This document shows positions 1 to 12,053 of a DNA stretch of 64,000 bases, in pieces. A model generated the notes under the pieces. That model was given only the letters and a program-made list of their open reading frames with translations, was not told where the DNA came from and ran no database searches. Every line of letters begins with the position of its first letter. Position 1 is the first letter of the stretch. The translations under genes were made by a program, and so were the position numbers. This DNA is from Amphiura filiformis (Eukaryota; Echinodermata; Ophiuroidea; Amphilepidida; Amphiuridae). The stretch lies in NCBI RefSeq assembly GCF_039555335.1, contig NC_092646.1, positions 22,918,893 to 22,982,892 on the forward strand. Reading direction: 5' to 3'.

Positions 1-1457
1 TTGCATGATTCTGGACTTTTGATACTGACAGTACAAAAGTCCGACTTCGAGATCGAAAGAAGCTCACTCTCCATCGTACCAACACGCGTTGCGTATTGTT
101 TCTACTACTTATTACATCAGTAGCTACTATTTTAAACAAAATACACAATTTTAACAGCTTTTAACTGTTTTTCATATTTGAATTGACCGTTAGTTTGACT
201 CGGTGACCTTTAATTCCTGATTTTGTTTTCTACTACAAAATTAAGCGTCTGTTTTAAATCAATTTAGACTCTACTTCCCCGTGTTAGAAACACTGGACTA
301 GGAAGTTTTTCCAGTCGATTGGTGGCGCACTGTCTGAAAATCTCGATTTTCTCGAGTCGATCTGAGTTGAAGTAGAAAACCTTTCTAAAACTTCTGTTTT
401 TAGACTAATTTGTCGATATATTTAGGGGAAAATGGTTTAATGAAATTCTGTAGACTTATTCTTTATTTCTAAGCAACTCTGACAAATTTCCATTTTTTTT
501 ATTGTTCCTGTGAAATCACTGAAAGGGCCTTTAAGCCATTCCCACCGCCAGATAGATGACAAGGACGCAGCGGGTGGATGTTTCGCACTTCCGTATTGCA
601 GGACCATCAGGTGTAATTGTTATCCATTGGTCAACTGGGTATGATCGAGCTAGGTAGGCCTATTTTACTGTACACAGATCAAATCTGTGGTACCAGTAAG
701 GATTCAAACTTTGGTGGTAGGCCTACACACTATATAGAGGCTCGGAAGATGTTAAATCGGGGGGGGGGTAGGGTAGGCCTACTTTTCCATAGCCACCAAA
801 ATGATTGGGGGTGGTGAACTCCCCGGGCCCGGAGCCACTGTATCTAGACGAATCCAATGAGCCAAGTGATGGTCAAAATTCAGTCGGCCATTACTGGGTC
901 CCCTCTGCACCAAATGGGTGTAGTTACTGCTCAAATTTTGGATTAAAGCCACTGAAAAAAATCAATGTTATATTGTATTGTGTTGTAAACTTTTATCATT
1001 CATAACACGGGTGATGGAATACAGTTTTAAATCATTTCAAATTTCAGATGGAATAGACCCGAAGGGGGACCCGGCTATGGCAGCCATTGAGGTGTAGAAT
1101 GCGTGAAATGGGATTTGTCTATCAGTGATACGCTGACGCAAACATGGTTACATGAATGGTTATGTTTTTCTTTAGGTGGGACTTAATTGTTGAATTGTAT
1201 GATCACATCTTGCAATTTGTCAAAAATCAACTCCTTTTATTTTGTATTTTGCTTGTAAACGGTATATTTCAAAATGTTTTCACCCAAACTATGCAGAAGT
1301 ATACATTTGTCCAATATTTTCTTTCTTTTTCTTATTTGCTCCCTTACTTTGTTTCTAAATCTGTTGTGATGAAAAGACATGTTATTAAGTAAATTCTTCT
1401 GGGGGCTGCATTATACAAATGATTCGTACCCATGCACAGCATGGGTAGGGCTGCATG
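1..1457. other. No gene supported
   Basis: No convincing exon on either strand. At 498-534 there is one end of a TTAA-type MITE: the sequence AAATCACTGAAAGGGCCT abuts TTAA and resembles the termini of the complete element at 48062-48404. The other end is not visible. Bases 1330-1390 resemble 14765-14825 (a shared segment around CTTACTTTGTTTCTAAA) and belong to a dispersed repeat. The rest is AT-rich and unremarkable. Confidence 0.6.
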
Positions 1458-1834
1458 TGCAATAATAATTATGAGCCAGGAGGTATAATTTCCAAATGGC
1501 TCGCCAAAAATCGATTGGCCCCCTCTCAGACTGTCAAAAATTGCTTTCCCCCCCTCTCAGCGTGCCAAGAAATCTTTGCCCCCCTTTACACATGCCAAGT
1601 TTTTGGGATCCCAATTTGCAAACCTTAAATGGTCTAATACCGTACATGTTTTGCAATTAGCGTTTCCGTACTGTTTTCCTAAGCCTTTTTTTTTTGTTAG
1701 AGCGTTTTCTTTTTAAAAAGGCACCCCATGAATGTGTGCCAAAAATCACTTGCCCCCCCACCTTGCCAAAATTGCTTGGCCCCCCCCTTTTCGACTTGGC
1801 AAAAGTTCTTACCCCCAGGGCTCATAATTATTGC
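1458..1834. mobile_element. MITE with ~17-20 bp terminal inverted repeats
   Basis: TGCAATAATAATTATGAGCC at the left is the inverted counterpart of GGCTCATAATTATTGCA at the right, with a 3-bp indel. The interior carries C-rich runs spaced by short AT-rich segments and has no coding capacity. It lies inside a larger repeat (about 1330-2335) whose flanking parts resemble 14765-14960. The superfamily cannot be assigned from the ends. Confidence 0.6.
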
Positions 1835-3734
1835 ACAACCCCTTATCATTATAAAAGTTTTATAGTAAAACACACTGCAATTAAACACTTTCTTCAAACT
1901 ACATTTACCGTATTCGTTCCAATAAGCGCCCATGGCCCAATAAGCGCCCACCCAGGGTATTTTCAATTTGCTAAAGGGTACCATTAATGTTGAAGTGACG
2001 GATAGACGTCGATACAGTGGGGGATTAGAAGTCCTGTGTAAACATGCAATATATTTTCTGCATCAGAAAAGCTACTGGAACGTCTCAGGAGTCAGGACCC
2101 TTTTATAACGTATGTAAATTTGTCTCTAATAAACGCCTGTTAGGAAAAAATTGGGTAAACCATGTAAAAAATAAGCGCCCACCCATGACTTTGTGAATGA
2201 AAACGGTACATGTAGGGGTACCGGTAGGGCTTTGGGAAAAAAAATATTTAGGCCTCCACATTTTCCCAAGACATTTTTATGATGTGTTGACAATGACAAA
2301 ATTTTTAGCAATTGCAGTTTTAATGAATATGGTAGTAAATGTAATGATTACCTACAGAGTTACTCGAGAACTTTAGCTTTGAATTTGCACATGATAGTTA
2401 CGCATTCGATGCTAGAGAGCTCTAGAGTGCATTGCTATCATTTTTCGGTTGGACAGCAGTGCAATTTTTTGCACCGGTGGTTATTTATTCTGTTAATGTT
2501 GAAATTTGGATGGAAGTTATTTCGATGAGTCAACTGTATCTTTTGAGCAAGATTTGCCTTTTGGGTAGTCTAAAATGTTGCTGAAGAGTAATTTTAGCAA
2601 CATTTTTGATGCAATCGCTTGTCATGATCGGCTGTATTTACTTCTGAACTTCCATTGCTTCACACGTTGTCATGCTTTTGCGAATTCGACTAGATTTTGA
2701 ATGCAATGGTCTCTAGCCTAGAATGTGAAGCTATCGGTGAGCAAATTCTTGGCTAGACTTCTTGAACAACTACAGAGATAGCTGCCTGGATTACCCTGTG
2801 TAAAGATAGTCACTTGTGCTGAGCATGAAATTGGTCACTTATCGCTCACTGTTCAAAATGTGACATCTACACCAATTACAGTCCCCGAAACTGTCTACTT
2901 TTTAGCCGACTTCAATTCCGAAACATTTAGTGATAGTTAAAAATGCGATCCCCAACCCTTTGGTTACCTTTGGACGAATTTTTCAAATCTCCGCTGAGTC
3001 TCCGTGTCTGAATTTCCCGGTACAAACATCGAAAATGTCGCAATTCTCAGTTCTCGGTGATGATACTATATCCGCATCGCTGTTTTCATACATGAATATG
3101 CATATCTCTGACCCCTGTAAGGTCAAAAAGCGTGGCGTTGATTTCAACCAATCCGATCCACCGTTTAATAAGCAGCTTGATACTGACGTCATATCTGAGG
3201 TGACCAGGAGGCAGGAGCTACCATATTGGCAAACTGAAGCCGACGCGTGCGTTCTTTTGGTTGGCATAAATCGAACAAAATTTTCAATAACGGGTAATAG
3301 TATGATTTCAATTTTTATTAATGAAGTTACTTGTAGTTTTGAGGAATGACAAAGTTGTTTTTGGAAACTTAGATGTTTGTTTCAACTGATGATGTAGGAT
3401 CGCAAGGTGAGTGAATTCGTGAAGAGATTTGCTTGTTTGAGTGATACTAGTAGGATACGGGATGTAGGCTAGTCCTCTGTGTTTGACCGGCTCCGACGTC
3501 TCAATTCACAACGTCTCAATTCGTACCTGCTTACCAGACAGCAATACTGCGTATTGCTGTATGGAACCAGATATATGCCTGGATGGAATTAAATTAATAA
3601 AATTGCAATTTTCTTTGGCTTTGGCAAGGCATTTCGTGATCCACAGCCTCATCCCCCCACTTTTCTCAAAAAAAGTTGAGATTTTTATATCACTGGAAAC
3701 CTATGGTACGGTACATAATGTTTATGTACAAAAT
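1835..3734. other. Diverged repeats, no gene supported
   Basis: Bases 1905-2320 contain several copies of an AATAAGCGCCCA-like motif in repeat-derived sequence. A 139-codon open frame at 2930-3349 (+) overlaps a 94-codon frame on the other strand. It lacks visible domain features and flanking splice signals I would trust, so I do not call it a gene. Confidence 0.5.
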
Positions 3735-3860
3735 ATTTCTTGCAGATTTATAATTCGTTTCGCAAAGATATCGTGAAATTTGACTTTCGTTCTGGTGCAC
3801 CAGAACGAAATTACAACGCACTGTCTATACTATAGTACTATGGAGCAGTGTAATACACAT
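3735..3860 (+). repeat. Dispersed repeat end with a 26-bp perfect palindrome
   Basis: The segment matches the reverse complement of the last ~95 bases of the window (63905-64000). Both share the CTTGCAGATT..ATTCGTTT region, a TTTCGTTCTGG core and TGGAGCAGTGTAATACACA. In this copy the core is a perfect 26-bp palindrome at 3785-3810 (half-site TTTCGTTCTGGTG). It probably belongs to one interspersed family; no coding capacity. Confidence 0.6.
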
Positions 3861-4116
3861 TATCATGCATAACTCGCGAACGCAGAATCGGAATCAACTG
3901 AAATTTTGGGAATATGCTTTTTCATGGATATGTACTGAAAAATGTCATAAAAAGAGGATGCTAGGTCATCACGAAATATTAGTTATCTCACTCAAGACTT
4001 GTTGTTCGGATAAAAATTGAAACCTCTGACAGTAACTTGAGTAAGAGCATTTTATGGAAAATAAATACAAATCTATAATTTTCATGGAAATGTTACAATA
4101 ATGCTTTAAGCTTACC

Positions 4117-4148
4117 TTCGGTTTTGTAATTTCTCTTCGACCTTGACT
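4117..4148 (-). other. Possible small internal exon (weak)
   Basis: Reading the minus strand, a pyrimidine-leaning tract ending CCCAAG precedes about 32 bases, followed by a strong donor-like CCGAAG|GTAAGC. It lies downstream, in the same orientation, of the candidate first exon at 4439-4520. The frame relation to that exon is not established and the acceptor is weak (AAG rather than CAG). This is a hint only. Confidence 0.2.
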
Positions 4149-4438
4149 TGGGCACAACAGCACAAGATGGTATGTGCGCCGTGTGAATGAATGGTCAACA
4201 AATCCCCCACTAAAAACTGATCGATCTTCCCCCTCAAATCACAGTGTTTCCACTAGTTTCAGTTCATGATCATTCCTCGATATGTAACGAATAAAAGAAT
4301 AAACTCGATGCGGATAATTAAAACACGAAACAAGTGAATTATGACAAGTAAACAACTACCATATGTTCGCTTTCTATTGCTACCAGCACAGTCACGACTC
4401 GGGAAGTTGTTGTCAAAGTTTCGTTGAGGTTGGGTTAC

Positions 4439-4520
4439 CTCTTTCCAGCACGACAGAGCCAGCACGACAGAGCCTAGCCTGAGTCCCTGGCCTCTCACTC
4501 GCAAAATGGCGGACAAACAT
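4439..4520 (-). CDS. Candidate 5' coding exon, product unknown
   Basis: On the minus strand an ATG at 4520-4518 sits in an excellent initiation context (GCCGCCGCCATGT). The frame stays open for 27 codons plus one base and then meets a donor-like GAAAGAG|GTAACC. The peptide begins MFVRHFASERPGTQARLCRA. It is basic, with few acidic residues, reminiscent of a mitochondrial presequence, but that is inference. The surrounding 150 bases are CpG-rich compared with the AT-rich neighbourhood. Four CArG boxes lie about 95-170 bases upstream. The exon contains a 14-bp direct duplication of GGCTCTGTCGTGCT, the same core that builds the 28-bp minisatellite at 15.1 kb. The downstream exons are not convincingly identified, so the gene cannot be named. 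The alternative is a CpG-rich repeat mimicking a start. Confidence 0.35.
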
Positions 4521-4614
4521 GGCGGCGGCTCGTTCGAGGCCTGAGAACGATCCGTGCATTTTTCATGGAGGACTTTTTCATGCGCGCCGACGTTTTTTGA
4601 CGGCGCGATAAATA

Positions 4615-4688
4615 TCCATATATGGACTTATATAATCCATATATGGAATACATAGTCCATATATGGACTTATATAGTCCATATATGGA
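4615..4688. promoter_or_regulatory. Cluster of four CArG (SRF-type) boxes
   Basis: The decamer CCATATATGG, which fits the CC(A/T)6GG consensus for SRF/MADS-box factors, occurs four times: 4616-4625, 4637-4646, 4657-4666 and 4678-4687. Start-to-start spacing is 21, 20 and 21 bases, close to two helical turns. Each box is the centre of a 12-bp palindrome TCCATATATGGA. The cluster lies just upstream of the candidate minus-strand first exon. The alternative is a small ~21-bp tandem repeat that fits the consensus by chance of composition. Confidence 0.5.
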
Positions 4689-4720
4689 GATCAAACAACT
4701 TAGCGCCATTTCGTCGGAAT

Positions 4721-6120
4721 TTTGAACAGCGATGTCGAAATTCAATCACGGCGCCGTGTGGAAGACACATTTTGGACAGGATATACCGATTTGTGGAATA
4801 ATAAATAAGGTATAATGAACGGGAAGTGTTCAACATTGCTTGGACCAAACTGGAGGTGAAGAAAGAGTCGTACATAATCCGATTTGGAAGAATTTGCGTG
4901 GATAGTTACCGGGAGTGTCGCTGTGTGCAGTAAATGTGTACACTATGTGATTATGCATGTATGGCTATGCATGCTATACTTTTACATGTCATGATGGTGA
5001 TGATGTTGTTTTTTTACGTACTGTCTGCATGGTCTGAGCCCATTTGAGTGACGACATATTTAATCAGCTCTATTCTAGTATAAAACAAGTTCATTCTTAC
5101 GGCAGTGTGCTTTCTTATGGTCCGTCTGCATCTCAAGTTGCCGTGCAAAAATGGACATATCATGCATGCAAACCGTGTGTGAATGTAGCCTGTTACTTCT
5201 GACTAGGCCTCAGTGGCATACATCGCATCACATTGATTGTACTTGTAGACAGGCCTAGCATCTGACTTGACAAGAGAATATACTGCTACTTGAAAATATC
5301 GTCGCACCATGTACGTACCAACCGACAGTCACTGCAATCATGCAATGCCAATGATCAAAACCCTGAGACTTCCATGCAAGATTCTCCATCATTTATGCCA
5401 TGCATGCATGTCAATGTCATGAATGTTGTACCAACACAACATTTAGCGGATAGCCGTAGCACAGCGAGGCCTTGGCCCGAGGCTAACCCTGGAGAAACCA
5501 GTTGATTTCAGCCCGATGTCATGATTTTTGCCCAGGATTATATTGTTGCATGCCTACTTCCAGCTTCCAACATGTCCAAAGTCATGAATTGTACTCATGC
5601 ATACCATCATTGGTACTGGCACTGACTGGAGAGTTTTACGCTGATGTTGACAGTGTTACCATCATTCATGGCCATTCATGTCATCATTATTATTGACTGT
5701 GTATTCTGACTGACATGAGTACTATATGCCGAGATCTGACTGAACAAGCACCAATGCCGCCAATGGCATACCACATGAGTATACACTATACAGTGTGTCA
5801 TCCTGTCAGAAGCTGCAGGCCTGCCTACAAAAGAAAAACGGTAAGCAAAAACATGACAACAGTTGTGGCCTAGTTGAACATGATGTCCTCTCCTCTCCCG
5901 TATGAGGTCTAGACTAATTAGGCCCTGCCCTACTACGAAGCCCCTGTTGGCCTTTTAAATTATTAATATACTAGCAAGCAAGTCATGATTGTATTATACT
6001 GTAAAAGTCCTAGCATATCCACCCCCACCCCGAGTGTTAGTATGCTAGCATGAGCTAGTACGAGGAACCCATACAGTAGTAGCTCTGCACAATTATAACC
6101 CCCTTATATTAATTGGTCTA
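4721..6120. other. No gene supported
   Basis: Nothing beyond short open frames is seen. The stretch 4950-5700 is rich in CATGCATG-like words but has no clear repeat period. 5980-6180 carries C-rich runs bordering the next repeat complex. Confidence 0.5.
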
Positions 6121-7450
6121 AAATTTGTATATCCCCCCCCCCATTATATTCATGACCTCCCCTTAGGGGGCTGTCATTTTCTACAGAAGGGGGTGGGTCA
6201 TATATGTCAGTGACCGGAGTAAATTTTTTCATGACACCCCCTATACCCCTATCGCGGTCTAATTTTTTTACAACCCCTCTATCTCAGGTCGAAAATTTTA
6301 TGCCCCCCCTTCCACCAACACAGACTGACTACAAATTATTTACTGGAACTAAGGTGGCTGTCAATTTCTTCGGAAGGGGGTCATGAATATATTGGGGGGT
6401 CATAGAATTTTGAGACAAAAAATAGGGGGGGTTATAATTTTTTAACAACCAAAATATGGGGGTTATAAAAGAGCTGGTGACTCAAAATCTTTGTGCACTA
6501 CGCGCGCATTCTTTAACTTGAAAACAAAAATGTGCGCACAATGCAAGATATTTGCGCGCTCCGCGTGCCTTCTAAGTTACACTTACGATCAAAATTTTTA
6601 ACACGTTTCGCGCACTCTGGCCTAAAATTTGGTTGCGCTCTGCGCCTTTCTTCCGGCGATAAATAATTTGTCTTAGGGGGGTCATAAATTTTTTTCGACC
6701 CGCAAAAGGGGGGTCGTAAAAAAATTTAGCCCGCGATAGGTGGGTCGTAAAAAAATTGACTCCGGTCAGGCAGTCACTGACATATTCACGCACTCCGGCC
6801 TAAAATTTGGTTGCGCTCCGTGCCTTTCTTCCGGCGATAAATAATTTGTCTTAGGGGGGTCATAAATTTTTTTCGACCCGCGATAGGGGGGCGTGACAAA
6901 ATTGAGACGGCGGTAGGGGGGGCGTAAAACAGTTGATTCCGGTCAGGCGGTCACTGACATATTCGCGCACTCTGGCCTAAAATTTGGTTGCGCTCCGCGC
7001 CTCTTTTCCGGCGATGAATAATTTGTCTTGGGGGGTCATAAATGTTTTCGACCCGCGATAGGGGGGTTGTAAAAAAATTTAGCCCGCGATAGGGGGGTCG
7101 TAAAAAAATTGACTCCGGTCACTGACATATTCATGACCCCCCACCTGCCGAATAAAATGACATCCCCTAAGGCACGAAGCGCGCAAAAATCTAAATGTGA
7201 AGAAAGTGCGCGGAGCGCGTCAAAATTTTGAATCACAAAACTAAAGTTTGTGCATACATTTTGATCGTAATTAAGATTGTCCGCACAGCGTCTTGAAATT
7301 TTGGAGTCACCAGCCCTTAATAATTCTATAACCCCCTAATTTTGGTGTAAAAAATTATAATCACCCCCCCCCCCCCTACTTTTTGGTCAAAACATTCTAT
7401 GACCCCCCCCCCCCCCGTATATTCATGACCATGCTGCTTTTTTTGCTTTT
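6120..7450. repeat. Inverted repeat complex with internal ~180-bp tandem copies
   Basis: The outer segments (about 6120-6480 and 7110-7440) are inverted relatives. For example GTCAGTGACCGGAGT at the left corresponds to ACTCCGGTCACTGAC at the right, and both carry runs of GGGGGTCATAAA-type sequence in opposite orientation. The interior holds three tandem copies of a ~180-bp unit (about 6580-6785, 6786-6965, 6966-7130). Each contains a CGCGCACTCYGGCCTAAAAT segment and a CCGGCGATRAATAATTTGTCTT segment. It looks like a foldback element; no coding capacity. Confidence 0.6.
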
Positions 7451-8590
7451 TCCATGTGATTTCTTTGTTTTGATAATAAAAATACATGAAGATAAAAAAA
7501 AAATGACAGTCCCCTAAATAACCCGATAAATAAACGACCATGTACAAATGATGTACATGTACCTGTTGCTCCACAATTTATTTCTAATTTCTTTTCATTT
7601 TAATAAAACCCCGGATAAAACCAGCTCAAATGATCTTTTTTTTTAATCTGTTGCAACGGTCTGTAACGATATTAAAATCTACTGTTAACGAAGGTTAAGC
7701 ATTTTTCTTGTTTTGACGTGGTCTTGACAGGTAATCAGGTATACATGAATGAAATATATATCCAATAATCAAGTCGCATCATCACGCGACAAAAAATTAT
7801 GCGACCGGAATTTAAAACATTTCAGTTGACTAACTATTTTACTGTGAGTGGGTGTGCCGCGCCGTAAAACTTGGCTGTACATTCTCTACGGCGTGGACTG
7901 TGTTATATGATAAATACTGTTCACTGTAACTGCAAAAATAATAAGAAACGAGCCTACCCTCCATTTTGAAATAATTAAAAAAAAAAAACAACAACAAAAC
8001 ACTCATTTGGGGCCTTTGGGCGACACACATGCACTTTATTTAGTTTTCATGTTCGGCCAGGTTTGTTTGGGCTGTTTAACGTGAAATTTTTAGACACGAT
8101 GAACCACAAATAAAAGTATTCGTCTTGCGAAATAATTAAATATGATGATGAACATAAGTTTGAAGAAAGCAAAGTAACTATGACGGACATGACGGCCGAG
8201 TGAAGAGTATTAAACACAATCAGAACGGTGAAAGGAAAATATAACAACAAAGCAATAGGCCTTTTTAAAACTAATTATAATACTGATAGACCAAGGGAAT
8301 ATAAATCGCAGGAAAGAAAGCAATTATCATACGAAAAGAACAAGTTTAAAATTCAGTTGTTTTATTCACGGGCGAGTCGGAAGATAATTTACCCGGGGAA
8401 ATTTCCTTAAATGGCAATGCGCCATGCGACGCGAAGCGCGCGAAGTCGCACGCGTTTTATTAATGAGCTCAAAAGTCCTCCACGCTCAGAACACGTTTGG
8501 TGTTCAGTCCTCGTATACAGCACAGTGTAGCGGCCGTGCGTATATTCGAGGCTGGAGGATTTAGTCTACGACAGAGCCACTCGGAGGCAC
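7451..8590. other. No gene supported
   Basis: AT-rich sequence with only short open frames. I see no repeat structure or RNA gene that I can support. Confidence 0.5.
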
Positions 8591-8870
8591 ATGTATGTAA
8601 TATACCGTATTTCATGAGTTTACGCAGAAAAATGCGCATGCGGGAAATGGTGATATCATGAGTTTGCGCATCCCAAAGCTGCTCAAACCCAGCAATTCCT
8701 TGATATGCGCAGCTCTTAAAAGCTGCGTCCTTTTGGGATTTCCTGAGTTTGCGCATCATGCTCAAACTCGGGAAATCTATGTTTTGCGCATCATGCGCAA
8801 CCTCGGGAAATCTATGTTTTGAGCATCTGCGCATTCATGGGAATTTCCTAGTTTGCGCACGACCTAGTCT
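8591..8870. repeat. Cluster of TTTGCGCA / GCTCAAACT modules
   Basis: About eight short modules alternate between orientations: GAGTTTGCGCATC, GCTCAAACTCGGGAAATC, TTTTGCGCATCATGCGCA, TTCCTAGTTTGCGCAC and similar. The same vocabulary reappears at 14290-14555. Each module pairs a TGCGCA or TGAGCA box with a GGGAAAT or GGAATT box. No known family is recognised. Confidence 0.55.
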
Positions 8871-11084
8871 CTTTTTGCAGTCGTTTTTATAAATAAATAA
8901 ATTAGTATATTTTAACCATATTGAAAGCTCTGATGACGTTCAAAGACTATAAGAATGGCAAATTGTTAAGAACAACATTTTTAAAAACAAAACAAGAAAC
9001 AATACCGTTGCGTGCATCGATTCATTTTGATATATCATATATACTGGTATAATTATATTATATAGGCCCTATCCCGTGACCAGTATATTGGGCCTACACA
9101 CAAATATTCCCACTCCGCCAATGCCTACCTCTATGCATGCCGAGGTTTACAGGTTGATGGTAGAGTCTTTTGATGAAATAGCCGGTAGGCCTAAATGTTG
9201 GATAGTGAAATATAGAGATAATGTCATATTCAGACTAAAATAGCCAGAAGGGTTATTTCACTTTAATACCTTGTCATGTAGGCTTTTTTGAGTTATTATC
9301 TGTAGTTATTACTAATATTATTTGAGCATTTCATTTCAAAATACTTAGTGGATTATCCGATTTGTGTATAGGCTAGTGTGATAGGATGCATCATTATAAC
9401 CATATAATTTCGGATCGTGCTTGTTTTTCAACACTGCCTCATGCGGATTTTTGACATATTTATGTCTAAACAATGTCAAAGGCTTATCATATCAAAACTA
9501 CAATACAAAATACACACCCATCCGCCTTACACAACCCCCACACACCCCCACCCAATTCTACAAACATACACGCGGTATTATAGATGTCGAGCGCAGAATG
9601 CGGAAAAATGCGTTTTGAGCTCACCATAATAAAGCATCACAAAAGCGTCTCATCACATAAACTAACCAGCACACCCCTGTTGTACAGTCATCACACACTC
9701 ACCCCACACCCGCCAAACAAATACTAAACACGCACATAAGCAATCTAGGCTTACATCATTTATGGACTTTGAAGTATTTTTAAGCGCAGAATGTCGAAAA
9801 TAAATTTGAGACTTTATAATAATGCCATATGATAACGATTTAGAGCTCACTGTAGAGCTCACTGTAAATGTCATATCACAAAACATGACCGTCTCACCAT
9901 AACAACTTATACAACCCTTTTCTTCTTTCTTTTCTTTCTGCGTTTCTATCGTCTTTCGTGCACTCTGTTTTTCCCTTTATCCCCAATATAATTATACTTG
10001 AAGTATTTCACACACCCAGATTTGGAAAATTGGTTTTATTTTCTTTTTAAAATGCACATAATTATCATGATTATTTAGGCCTATATGGTCAAATCACAAT
10101 TTTTAAAAGATTGTCAAGTTCAAATATTTATAATGTTCTTTCTTTATTTCTTTCATGAGGCCTATAAAAAAAGTAAAACCCAAATCACAATAGGCCAATG
10201 CAAATGATTGACATATATGCTGTATAATTAATCTGTATCTCGTCTGTCAATCATTGTCAAATCAATGGCGATAACATATTTTGGTAAGTCATACAATTGT
10301 ATAATACGCCGTGATTAGCCGCAAGCCGAAAACGGGAAGGTCAACTTGGCCATTAATGGTAAATTTTGCATAAATTAAAGGTCGCTAACCCCCTGATTGT
10401 CTTTTTTCTTTGCAAATTACTGATTTCTAGCAAACACCACACCTATATTTATAATAATATTATTCACGTACTTATTTATGAAAAAGGGTACAATCTAACT
10501 ATTCTGATGATTGACAGCTATTTTGAATATATCGGCCTACCAATGGATAGGCCTATTCTACATGCGGCATTGCGCGGTGCTCCTTTATTAAAAGGGAAAT
10601 CCCTGTTTGGACACGGTCAACATGGTCGAAGCGCTTATAAATAGGCCTAATTCTTTGTTGAATAATAGTATTTTCACGTCACGAATGCAACATGGCATTC
10701 GCCTGTAGGCCTACATAATAACTTTAGAATGTAAATTTGATAATAACTAAATTATCAATTATCAGTTTCACCCGTATAGGCAGGGACAGATTTAAGCGGT
10801 GGTCCGGTGGCCCTGCGCCAGTGGATTTTGCATTGGGCCAGTATAACTTCCAACAATGCTCGCCCGACGGGCCACTAGATATTTGAGCCTGATATAACAG
10901 TTCTCATATGAGACAAGATATAATCAGGGATTGACATAATTTGACACAGTTTCTGCTCCATTTGTCACCTGTGTGCAATTTATACCGGTAGTTAGTTTCG
11001 TATATTAATTCTTATTCTTGCATTGCATGCAAATTTAAAAGAATGCAAATGTCTTCCAAATTCTACTAGGTGGAAAATTTTTAG
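8871..11084. other. No gene supported
   Basis: AT-rich sequence. A CA-rich stretch occurs at about 9510-9730. No exon, RNA gene or well-formed element is supported. Confidence 0.5.
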
Positions 11085-11509
11085 CGTGTTTTTTCATTCT
11101 TTCTAAATACTATCCCTATACTCCAACATGTTCAGCATTCAAACATGTTTACAAAGTGATTGCATTATATAATGCGTTTAGTGATAATATATATATTTCA
11201 TTTTAAACTTCATAACTCGTTATTTTTCCTGTTCACGCGCCCATAGGTCTTCCATATCTGGGTATATCAAATACCCAGATTTGGAAGCTTCAGAAGTTGG
11301 TCGTTTTATGCCGTGTGCATGGTCAGAATGTAGACTGTATAATAGCATCCTTTAATTAGATAATTAATTAAGATCTTTGTAAAGGGATGACTTTCTTTTT
11401 CAAATTAGAAAATTAAATTATATTTCTTTCTTATTTGTTTTCTCTCTTTCAGTGACTTTCTTTAAATTTTATTCCACATTTTATTCTTTTTTTAGCCTGT
11501 ATTTTCTTT

Positions 11510-11640
<131 letters not shown>

Positions 11641-11691
11641 ACACTATACCCCTCAATATACTCGAACATCTTCAACATTTAAACATGTTAA

Positions 11692-12053
11692 GGAGGTACT
11701 ACACCCCTGTGGTAAATTTGTGACTATTTTTGCATTTTTCTCAAAAATTGTAACACACTGGTAATAAAAGTTATGTATATTATTGGGGCAAGGAATCCAA
11801 TTACTACACTGAAATTTCAGTGACTCAAGTCAAGCGGTTCAGTATATATGATAGGAAACGAGGTACATCCTAGCGGTACCTTATTTCTTATCATAAATAA
11901 CAAACCGCTTGTCTTGGGTCACTGAAATTCCAGTGTGGTAATTGGATTCCTTGCCCCTATAATATACATAACTTTTGTTACCACTGTGTTATTAGTTTTT
12001 GAGAAAAATGCAAAAATAGACGCAAATTTATCGAGGGGTGTAGAAGTACCCCC
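11692..12053. mobile_element. TTAA-flanked palindromic MITE
   Basis: Flanked by TTAA on both sides (11688-11691 and 12054-12057). The left end GGAGGTACTACACCCCT is inverted at the right as AGGGGTGTAGAAGTACCCCC. The complementarity continues inward for well over 100 bases: CTATTTTTGCATTTTTCTCAAAAA, GGGGCAAGGAATCCAATTAC and AAGCGGTT all recur inverted. A TTAA duplication is typical of piggyBac-like and Kolobok-like elements. No transposase is present. Copy 3 of the surrounding tandem repeat (around 12458-12470) lacks the insertion. Confidence 0.8.

Noticed and set aside
2930..3349. 139-codon plus-strand frame as a gene
   Set aside because: No domain, no splice or promoter signal, and an overlapping opposite-strand frame of similar quality.
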